Origin: JAYQUR01 sp038133505
Lineage (GTDB): Bacteria > Pseudomonadota > Alphaproteobacteria > MPNO01 > UBA830
Reading direction: 5' to 3'
DNA: 52,655 nt
NCBI GenBank assembly: GCA_038133505.1
Contig: JAYPTI010000003.1
Coordinates: forward strand, 1 to 52,655
Both the position numbers and the translations under genes were made by a program. This document shows, piece after piece, positions 31,617 through 38,571 of the stretch. The notes beneath the pieces were generated by a model, which searched no databases, was not told the origin of the DNA, and saw only the letters and a list, made by a program, of their open reading frames with translations. Position 1 is the stretch's first letter. Each line of letters begins with the position of its first letter.

Positions 31617-32942
31617 ATGCCTCTGAAAGGTAGGTATGGCTTCCGCCTCCGTCAATCGATCGGCGGCGTATTGGCGGCCGCGGTTCTCGCCGGCTGTTCC
31701 TCCGATGCGCCGCCCGAAGGCCAGATCGGCCACGTCGAGGGCAATTTCGGCGGCGTCGTCTCCGGAGAGCCGCGCGCTTCGCTGATCGGCCGCGACGTAC
31801 TTTCCGCAGGCGGGAGTGCCGTCGATGCCGCCGTCGCCATGTATTTCGCGCTTGCCGTTACCTATCCCGATGCCGGGAGTCTCGGCGGCGAGGGCGTCTG
31901 CATCGTCCAGAAGTCCGACCGCAAGGGTGGCGTCGAGGCGATAGAGTTCAGGCCGTTGCTGATACGCCGGGGCGGGCGGACCATCGCCGTGCCTGGAGGC
32001 GTGCGCGCGATGTACGCGTTGCAGGCCCGTTACGGTCGGCTGCAATGGGCGCGCCTGATACAGCCCGCCGAGCAGCTCGCCCGGTTCGGCCATCCCGTTT
32101 CCAGGGCGTTCGCGCGGCCCCTCGCGGCGGCGCCCGAGACCGCCTTCGCGTCTCCGGAAATGAAGAAGCTGTTCTACAAGGACGGCAAGAGGCTGACCGA
32201 GGGCGGCACGCTGGAGCAGGTGCAGCTTGCCTCCGTGCTCGCGGCGATCCGCTTCCGGGGGGCAGGCGATTTCTATACCGGCGACGTGGCGCGCCGCATC
32301 GCGGACGGTCTCAGCCGGAATGTCGGTGTTCCGGTGACAGTCGGCGACATTCGAAACTACCGGCCGGTCTGGCTCACGACCGAGAAGACGGTCGTCGGAA
32401 ATCATACGCTTCACCTTCCCGCCGGAACCAAGGCGACGGCGGCGCTCGAGCTGTGGAACGGCCTGGCGAGCAACCCGTCCGCCAGCGTCGGGGCAGCGAT
32501 TTCGCCGGCCGACGGCGACAGTATCGGTTTCGCCGCGATAGACAACAAGAGCGGCGCGGCCGCCTGCGCCGTCGGCGCGCATGACGCGCTGAAGCACGGC
32601 CGCATCATCGGCGAGACGGGCATTCTGCAGGCGGGTCCGCGTCCGGCGGGTCTGCAGTATCCGGGCCTGGTGGCGATTCTCGTCAACGAGCCGCGTAGCG
32701 ACATCATTTCCGCGCTAACCGCGGCGGGCGGGAGCCCGGGTGCGGAAGCCCGTGCGCTTTCGACCGCATCGCGCGTCATCGGCGGCACGTCGTTGACCGA
32801 CGCCATGGCAGCGGCGCCGGCCCTGGCCGGCGCGCGGACGAACATGATCCACTGTCCGACCGGAATCGACGCCGACCCCGAACTCTGCGGCTATGCGGTG
32901 GAACCCGGCAGCTCCGGTCTCGCCGTCGGCGCCAGTTTCTAG
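31617..32942 (+). CDS. Lipoprotein related to gamma-glutamyltransferase, probably degenerate
   Basis: 441 residues from the ATG at 31617. A lipoprotein signal ends in VLAGC (Cys near residue 28). The body follows the gamma-glutamyltranspeptidase Ntn-hydrolase fold: AGGSAVDAAVAMYFALAVT, GSLGGEGVCI, EFRPLLIRRG, VPGGVRAMYALQARYG, and YTGDVARRIADGL. It is about 130 residues shorter than usual. Where active enzymes read TTHxSVVD, this protein reads SIGFAAID, so the N-terminal nucleophile Thr aligns with Ser and the following residues are not conserved; NTxFGS is also lost. A catalytic role is doubtful. A TTG at 31587 behind AGGGAG is an alternative start. It overlaps no other gene if the M48 start is 31543. 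Confidence 0.75.
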   Translation: MPLKGRYGFRLRQSIGGVLAAAVLAGCSSDAPPEGQIGHVEGNFGGVVSGEPRASLIGRDVLSAGGSAVDAAVAMYFALAVTYPDAGSLGGEGVCIVQKSDRKGGVEAIEFRPLLIRRGGRTIAVPGGVRAMYALQARYGRLQWARLIQPAEQLARFGHPVSRAFARPLAAAPETAFASPEMKKLFYKDGKRLTEGGTLEQVQLASVLAAIRFRGAGDFYTGDVARRIADGLSRNVGVPVTVGDIRNYRPVWLTTEKTVVGNHTLHLPAGTKATAALELWNGLASNPSASVGAAISPADGDSIGFAAIDNKSGAAACAVGAHDALKHGRIIGETGILQAGPRPAGLQYPGLVAILVNEPRSDIISALTAAGGSPGAEARALSTASRVIGGTSLTDAMAAAPALAGARTNMIHCPTGIDADPELCGYAVEPGSSGLAVGASF

Positions 32943-32944
32943 AG

Positions 32945-34096
32945 ATGGCGCTCAAACGTTCCGCGAGAGGCGCCGTTGCGCCGTTCATCGTCATGGACGT
33001 CCTGCGCGAGGCGAACCGGCGCGAGGCCGAGGGGGGCGACGTTCTTCATCTCGAAGTAGGCCAGCCGTCCACCGGAGCGCCGTCGAAGGTAATCGAGGCC
33101 GCGCGCCGGATCCTGACGGAAGACCGCCTCGGCTATACCGAGGCCCTGGGCATCGATCCCCTGCGCGCGCGCATTGCGGCCTACTACAGGGACATGCACG
33201 GCCTCGACGTCGACCCGGACCGTATCGTCGTCACGACCGGGTCGTCCGGCGGGTTCATGCTCGCCTTTCTGTCGGCCTTCGATGCCGGCGACCGTATCGC
33301 TCTCGCCGAGCCCGGCTATCCCGCCTACCGCAATATTCTGCAGGCGCTCGACCTCGAGGTGGTCGGCGTTCCGGCGACGGCGGCGGAGCGCTACCAGCCG
33401 GTTCCGGCAGCCCTCGAGAGGCTCGACGGGCCGATAGACGGGTTGATAGTCGCGAGCCCGGCCAATCCCACGGGCACCATGCTGAGTGCGGAAGAGATGC
33501 GGGAGCTTGCCGCTTACTGCGCCGACCACGGAATTCGCCTGATCTCGGACGAGATCTATCACGGAATAACCTATTCGATGCCGGGCACGACGGCGCTCTC
33601 CGTCACCGACGATGCGTTCGTCATCAACAGTTTCTCGAAATACTACTCGATGACCGGTTGGCGGGTCGGCTGGATGGTCATTCCCGAGGACCTCCACCGT
33701 TCGGTCGAATGTCTCGCGCAGAACATCTTCATCTCGGTGCCGGCGCTGTCGCAGCGGGCGGCGCTGCATGCGTTCGACTGCCGGGAGGAGCTGGACGCGA
33801 ACGTCGCACGGTATGCGGCGAACCGGGAGCTTCTGCTCCGTGAGTTGCCGAAGACGGGGCTCGACCGGCTCGCGCCAGCCGACGGGGCGTTCTACATCTA
33901 TGCCGAGGTCGGGCACCTGACGAACGACAGCGAGGATTTCTGCCGCCGGCTCCTCAACGAGACGGGGGTCGCGATCGCGCCCGGCACGGATTTCGATCCG
34001 CATCGCGGCAATGCGACGGTCAGGATTTCCTTTGCGGGCGACACCGAGACGATGGCGGAAGCCGCCCGCCGGCTGGGAGCCTGGCTACAGGGATAG
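32945..34096 (+). CDS. Class I/II PLP-dependent aminotransferase
   Basis: 383 residues, fold type I. Features in order: LEVGQPSTGAPS, the phosphate-loop TTGSSGGFMLAF, SPANPTGTM, the PLP-contacting SDEIYHGITY, and the Schiff-base lysine Lys232 in NSFSKYYSMTGWRVGW, then FDPHRGNATVRISFAG near the end. The YSMTGWRVGW pattern belongs to the aspartate/aromatic/LL-DAP aminotransferase-like group. The ATG lies two bases after the GGT-like gene's stop, so the pair is translationally linked. Substrates are unknown; the 3' end faces rne. Confidence 0.93.
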   Translation: MALKRSARGAVAPFIVMDVLREANRREAEGGDVLHLEVGQPSTGAPSKVIEAARRILTEDRLGYTEALGIDPLRARIAAYYRDMHGLDVDPDRIVVTTGSSGGFMLAFLSAFDAGDRIALAEPGYPAYRNILQALDLEVVGVPATAAERYQPVPAALERLDGPIDGLIVASPANPTGTMLSAEEMRELAAYCADHGIRLISDEIYHGITYSMPGTTALSVTDDAFVINSFSKYYSMTGWRVGWMVIPEDLHRSVECLAQNIFISVPALSQRAALHAFDCREELDANVARYAANRELLLRELPKTGLDRLAPADGAFYIYAEVGHLTNDSEDFCRRLLNETGVAIAPGTDFDPHRGNATVRISFAGDTETMAEAARRLGAWLQG

Positions 34097-34103
34097 GAGG
34101 ACG

Positions 34104-34121
34104 GCGCCGCGATCGCGGCGC
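34104..34121. repeat. 18-bp perfect palindrome between convergent aminotransferase and rne genes
   Basis: GCGCCGCGA / TCGCGGCGC with no loop, 7 bp after the aminotransferase stop and 8 bp before the rne stop. A hairpin would form in transcripts from either side, but no T-tract is present, so termination strength is doubtful. It may mark 3' ends of both convergent units. Confidence 0.5.
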
Positions 34122-34129
34122 GGGATCGC

Positions 34130-36763
34130 CTATTCGACGATCCGCTGCCACCATCCGCGGCGTTTGGGGCCGGAATCGCTCGCCGCCGTCGCAAGTTCGG
34201 GCTCGCGCTCCGTTTCCTGCTCGGCTTCGGGCTCCTCTTCGGCCTCGGCCACGGGCTCCTCTGCCGCCGCTTCCGGTTCCTCGGCTTCAGGTTCGACGTC
34301 CGGCGTCTCGGCCGCTTCGGCGACCGCTTCTTCCGGCGCCTCTTCCGGGGCCGCTTCGTCGAGCGTTTCGTCTGCCGCGGCCGTCGTTTCGGCGGTCTCT
34401 TCGAGGTCGCCCGCGTCGGTTTCGTCCGCCTCGGCAGCGCCGTTCGTCAGGCGGTCGCCGTCGTCGGCCGCCGCGTCCGCATCGGCGGTCTCATCCGCAG
34501 CACCGTCCTCGGCCTCCGCGTTCTCCTGATCGCGCCCCTGGCGATTGCGCCGGCGTCCGCCGCGGCGTCCGCGCCGCCGACGCCGCGAGCCGGACTTCTC
34601 CTCGCCGTCGGCCGTGTCCTCTTCGCCGTCGCCGGCCTGTGCGTCGGTCTCTCCGTCTTCCGCAACGGCGTCAGCCGTTTCGGACGCCTCCGCATCGGCG
34701 GCTTTTTCGCCGGCATTCGAACGCCGGCGACCGCGACGGCGGCGGCCGCGCTTGGGCGCGTCTTCCTTGGCCTCCGCGGGGGCTTCGTCGTCGGTGTCTT
34801 CTTCGTCCTCGTCCTCGTCGATATCGGGCTCGATGTCGACGATCTGCGCGTCGATTCTGCTTTTCGCTTTTTGCGACGGTTCCGGCCGGCCCTTCACCCG
34901 CTCGATGCGGATATCGGGCTGGATGACCGAGTCGTCGCCTTCAAGCAGGACGCGGAAACCGTAGCGTTCCTCCAACTCGACCAGGGTCGAGCGCTTGTAG
35001 TTGAGGATATAGAGCACGACCTCGAGCGGCACGCCGACCGTGATCTCGCTGGACCGCATCCGGATGCCTTCTTCCTCGATCGCGCGGAGCACGCGCATCG
35101 CCATCGATTCCGTCGAAAGGATGTTGCCGGTGCCGCGGCAGTGCGGGCATACCTGAGAGCTGGTTTCCAGCAGGCTCGGCCGCAGACGCTGACGCGACAG
35201 TTCCAGCAGGCCGAAATTGCTGATGTGACCGATCTGCAGGCGCGCGCGGTCGACCTTCATCGCATCGCGCAGCCGGCGCTCGACCTTGCGGACGTTGCGG
35301 CCGTCCTCCATGTCGATAAAATCGATCACGATGAGCCCGGCGAGATCGCGAAGCCGGAGCTGGCGCGCGACCTCGTCGGCCGCCTCGATATTGGTCTTGA
35401 GGGCGGTTTCCTCGATGTTGCGCTCGCGGGTCGACTTGCCGGAGTTCACGTCGATGGCGACCAGCGCCTCGGTCGGGTTGATGACGATGTAGCCGCCCGA
35501 CTTTAGCTGCACTTCGGGATTGTGCATGGCGTCGAGCTGCTGCTCGATCTGGAACCGCTGATAGAGCGGGATCTGCTCGTCCCGGTAGGGCTGCACCCGC
35601 TTGGCATGGCTCGGCATCATCAGCCGCATGAACTTCTTCGCGGTCTGGTAGGTGTCGTTGCCCTCGATCAGGATCTCGTCGATGTCCTTCGAGTAGACGT
35701 CGCGGATGGCCCGCTTGATGATGTTGCCTTCCTCGTAAACGAGATCCGGCGCCGTCGATTCGAGCGTGACTTCGCGCACTTCGTCCCAGGCGCGGATGAG
35801 GTATTCGAAGTCGCGGCGGATTTCCGCCTTGCTGCGTTCGAGGCCGGCGGTGCGGATGATCACGCCCATGCCCTGCGGAATGTCGAGGGCGTTCAGCGTA
35901 TCGCGCAGCTTGCGGCGTTCCTTCGCGTTGGTGATCTTGCGGGAGATTCCGCCGCCACGGGAAGAGTTCGGCATCAGCACGCAGTAGCGGCCGGCGAGCG
36001 AGATGTAGGTCGTGAGCGCCGCGCCCTTGTTGCCGCGCTCCTCCTTGACCACCTGAACGAGCAGGATCTGCCGCCGCTTGATGACTTCCTGGATCTTGTA
36101 CCGCCGCATCGACCGCGTGCGACGGGGCGCCGCGCTTTCGGCGGCTTCGAGGGCCTCGGCGACGTCGGGATCGGCGGCCACCGGATCGGGGTCGCGTTCG
36201 TCGTGATCTTCGCCTTCGTCGGATGCTTCTTCGCCGTCGTCGGCCTTCGTCGCGCTCGAATAGGCATTCTCCGATAAGTCCTCGTCGGGCGCTTCGTCGT
36301 CTTCGGACGAATCCTCGTCGTCGCCGCTCGCCGAGGTTTCCTCGGCGTCATGTGCCTCGTCTTCTTCCGCTTCCGGTTCGGCATCTTCCGACCGGGCGTC
36401 GGACTCGTGTTCGTCCTCGTCGAACTCGCCGTCGATATCTTCCAGATGCTCGCGGGCGGCGCGCGCCTTCATCTCGAGCGCTTCCTGCTCCTCGATCAGC
36501 GCCTGCCGGTCCTCCATCGGGATCTGATAGTAGTCCGGATGGATTTCGCTGAAGGCCAGGAAGCCGTGGCGGTTGCCGCCGAAGTCGACGAACGCCGCCT
36601 GCAGCGACGGTTCGACCCGCGTTACCTTGGCGAGATAGATGTTGCCTTTGATCTGTTTCTTGAAGGACGTCTCGATGTCGTATTCGTCAAGACGGTTACC
36701 CTGAGTGACGACGACCCGGACTTCTTCCGAGTGCGCGCCGTCGATAAGCATGCGCTTCGACAT
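34130..36763 (-). CDS. rne: Ribonuclease E/G family endoribonuclease
   Basis: 877 residues from the ATG at 36763 (GGAG upstream). The S1 RNA-binding domain starts SFKKQIKGNIYLAKVTRVEPSL, and is interrupted at about 82-220 by a very acidic, low-complexity insert before it resumes with ILLVQVVKEERGNKG. Catalytic residues are Asp438 (VAIDVNSGKS) and Asp481 (VIDFIDMED); the Zn-link dimer motif is Cys539-x2-Cys542 in CPHCRGTG. From about 640 the tail is disordered, alternating Asp/Glu/Ala-rich runs with two Arg blocks (RRGRRRRGRRRS and RRRRRGRRGGRRRNR), the usual RNA/degradosome scaffold region. It cleaves mRNA and rRNA precursors. It is divergent from amiC, with a long leader. Confidence 0.96.
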   Translation of the reverse strand: MSKRMLIDGAHSEEVRVVVTQGNRLDEYDIETSFKKQIKGNIYLAKVTRVEPSLQAAFVDFGGNRHGFLAFSEIHPDYYQIPMEDRQALIEEQEALEMKARAAREHLEDIDGEFDEDEHESDARSEDAEPEAEEDEAHDAEETSASGDDEDSSEDDEAPDEDLSENAYSSATKADDGEEASDEGEDHDERDPDPVAADPDVAEALEAAESAAPRRTRSMRRYKIQEVIKRRQILLVQVVKEERGNKGAALTTYISLAGRYCVLMPNSSRGGGISRKITNAKERRKLRDTLNALDIPQGMGVIIRTAGLERSKAEIRRDFEYLIRAWDEVREVTLESTAPDLVYEEGNIIKRAIRDVYSKDIDEILIEGNDTYQTAKKFMRLMMPSHAKRVQPYRDEQIPLYQRFQIEQQLDAMHNPEVQLKSGGYIVINPTEALVAIDVNSGKSTRERNIEETALKTNIEAADEVARQLRLRDLAGLIVIDFIDMEDGRNVRKVERRLRDAMKVDRARLQIGHISNFGLLELSRQRLRPSLLETSSQVCPHCRGTGNILSTESMAMRVLRAIEEEGIRMRSSEITVGVPLEVVLYILNYKRSTLVELEERYGFRVLLEGDDSVIQPDIRIERVKGRPEPSQKAKSRIDAQIVDIEPDIDEDEDEEDTDDEAPAEAKEDAPKRGRRRRGRRRSNAGEKAADAEASETADAVAEDGETDAQAGDGEEDTADGEEKSGSRRRRRGRRGGRRRNRQGRDQENAEAEDGAADETADADAAADDGDRLTNGAAEADETDAGDLEETAETTAAADETLDEAAPEEAPEEAVAEAAETPDVEPEAEEPEAAAEEPVAEAEEEPEAEQETEREPELATAASDSGPKRRGWWQRIVE

Positions 36764-37097
36764 GTCGTTTTCTCCGGCACGAAAGCGCAACCGTCTGGCG
36801 AACGGCGGATCGGTTGCGTTCCGTACCTGTCGGACCGGCGGGACCTCCGTCTACCTGCCAAATGGGGCAATCGCTTGCGGGCGCTGCCTCCAGGGCGGGG
36901 ACTCTCCGGGTCGCCTGAGACCCTCCTCGGGCCCGGTCCTCGGTTTCCATATGCCGTGAACGATCCGCGCGGCCGCCTCGCGTTATCGGTCGGTGCCCGA
37001 TGGACTTGCTGTCGGCCGGGCAGTCGATCCAATGTAAGAGGGTCGCGCGGGTTGCCGGAAAAAACTTCCGGTTCGTCCGCGGTCGTTCGCAAAATCC

Positions 37098-37126
37098 ACA
37101 ATAGACCTGCCGCTTCTCGCGCACAA
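37098..37126 (-). promoter_or_regulatory. Candidate promoter of rne
   Basis: On the minus strand TTGTGC (37121-37126) and TATTGT (37098-37103) are 17 bp apart. Matches are three and four of six. Transcription from about 37090 would give rne a leader near 325 bases. In E. coli a long rne leader mediates autoregulation by RNase E; whether that applies here is inference. Confidence 0.4.
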
Positions 37127-37156
37127 CTTAATTCAAACGCCGATTTGCTCATGGCG

Positions 37157-37186
37157 TTGAAAATTCGAGGTGATTTGGGGTATATT
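37157..37186 (+). promoter_or_regulatory. Promoter of the amiC-pbp1A-prfB unit (predicted)
   Basis: TTGAAA (37157-37162) and TATATT (37181-37186) with an 18-bp spacer match the sigma-70 consensus well (five of six for the -35 by TTGAnA, four to five for the -10). The expected start is near 37193, 22 bases before the amiC ATG. It is the best-looking promoter in the window. Confidence 0.65.
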
Positions 37187-37214
37187 TTGTGTGTCCCGAG
37201 GCTTGGCGCGCTAA

Positions 37215-38447
37215 ATGTACAAGTTGCGAAACGTGATACGAGGGATCGGGCTGGCGGTGGCCGTCGTTTTCCCGCTGCTGGCGGATTCCGTGGCCGAGGC
37301 GGCCGCGCCGCAGGTGCAGGGCGTGAGGATCGGCGTTTATGCCACCAAGACGCGCCTCGTTCTCGATCTCGACGGAACCGTGGATTTCAGGACGTTCTCG
37401 CTGCCCAACCCGTGGCGCGTGGTCGTCGATCTTTCCGAAGTGACGTGGTCTTCCGGCGTGAAGCGCCCGCCGCGGGACGGACTCGTAACCGGTATGCGTT
37501 TCGGCCTCTTCAGGCCCGGGACCTCGCGCGTCGTGGTGGATACGGCCGGCCCCGTGCAGGTGACGAAATCCTTCGTTCTTCCGCCGTCCAAGCCGGGCGA
37601 CGGCTTCCGGCTGGTCGTCGACATGACGCGGACGACGCAAGAGACCTTCATGAAGGGCTACCGCAAACCGGCACCGGTTCCGGCGCCGCCGCAGATAGCG
37701 GCGCGGCCTCCGGACCCGGCCCCGAGTCCCGTCGTTCCGAAGCCGCGCCCGGGCCGCAAGCTGATCATGATCGATCCCGGTCACGGCGGCGTCGATCCGG
37801 GCGCGATGAGCCGGTCCGGCGTCTGGGAAAAACACATCGTCCTCGCCTTCGCGCAGGAACTGCAGCGCCAGCTGCTCGCGACCGGACGGTTCCGGGTCCA
37901 GCTGACGCGAGACGGCGACGTCTTCATCCGGCTGCGCGACCGGATCGCCCTCGCGCGCAAGGCCGGGGCGGACCTGTTCATTTCGGTCCACGCGGATTCG
38001 ATCGGGAACCGCAACGTGCGCGGCACCTCGGTTTACACACTGTCGGAAAACGCCTCGGACAAGGAAGCGGCCGCGTTGGCGACCAAGGAGAACAAATCCG
38101 ACGTCATCGCCGGCATCGACCTCGACGAGCAGCCCGACGAGGTCGTCAATATCCTGATCGACCTCGCCCAGCGCGAGACGATGAACGAGTCCGCCGTCTT
38201 CGCCAAAACCCTCGTCGAAAAGCTGGCGCGGCACCGACGGATGCTGCGGAATACCCATCGTTTCGCAGGGTTTGCGGTGCTCAAGGCGCCAGATATTCCG
38301 TCGGTTCTCGTCGAACTCGGATACCTGTCCAACCGCGAGGACGAGCGCATGCTGCGCAGTCCGAAGACGCGCGGCCTGATGGCAGGCTCGATTGCGGAAG
38401 CCATCAGCCAGTATTTCGAGCGCCAGCAGGCCGCCGAACGTCGTTAA
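37215..38447 (+). CDS. amiC: N-acetylmuramoyl-L-alanine amidase (AMIN + Amidase_3)
   Basis: 410 residues. A signal peptide (about 1-30) leads to an AMIN domain (about 33-145, with RLVLDLDGTVDFRTFSL and SRVVVDTAGPV), which targets septal peptidoglycan. After a Pro-rich linker the catalytic domain starts at LIMIDPGHGGVDPG. Zn ligands are the His in DPGHGG, the Glu in VWEKHIVL and the His in ISVHADS; the catalytic Glu is in LVELGYLSN. It cuts the amide between MurNAc and the stem peptide and helps separate daughter cells. It is divergent from rne and precedes a PBP1A gene, a common alphaproteobacterial order. Confidence 0.95.
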   Translation: MYKLRNVIRGIGLAVAVVFPLLADSVAEAAAPQVQGVRIGVYATKTRLVLDLDGTVDFRTFSLPNPWRVVVDLSEVTWSSGVKRPPRDGLVTGMRFGLFRPGTSRVVVDTAGPVQVTKSFVLPPSKPGDGFRLVVDMTRTTQETFMKGYRKPAPVPAPPQIAARPPDPAPSPVVPKPRPGRKLIMIDPGHGGVDPGAMSRSGVWEKHIVLAFAQELQRQLLATGRFRVQLTRDGDVFIRLRDRIALARKAGADLFISVHADSIGNRNVRGTSVYTLSENASDKEAAALATKENKSDVIAGIDLDEQPDEVVNILIDLAQRETMNESAVFAKTLVEKLARHRRMLRNTHRFAGFAVLKAPDIPSVLVELGYLSNREDERMLRSPKTRGLMAGSIAEAISQYFERQQAAERR

Positions 38448-38571
38448 CCTGTTCCTATGCGTGTTTCCCGATCGTCGGGCGAAGTAGCAAAATCTTAATT
38501 TCGCAATATATTAAGTCTATCCACGTTCCTGATCAGCGCGTTCGTATGGTCTGACGCTGTACGGGGGATCA

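Larger units (their letters stand above)
36764..37214. other. 451-bp divergent spacer: rne leader and amiC promoter region
   Basis: No gene fits here. The minus side is a long putative rne 5' leader of about 325 bases carrying two inverted repeats: CGCAACCG (36786-36793) / CGGTTGCG (36811-36818), and CCGGAA (37055-37060) / TTCCGG (37066-37071). The plus side has a good amiC promoter at 37157-37186. A small open frame at 36705-36959 overlaps the rne start and shows no recognisable protein. Confidence 0.6.

Noticed and set aside
34200..34870. Long plus-strand ORFs in the RNase E tail region as a separate repeat protein
   Set aside because: The Ser/Ala/Arg-rich composition is the complement of the low-complexity RNase E tail; no independent gene signal.
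36705..36959. Small plus-strand ORF in the rne/amiC spacer
   Set aside because: It overlaps the rne start, has no ribosome-binding site of note and no recognisable protein.
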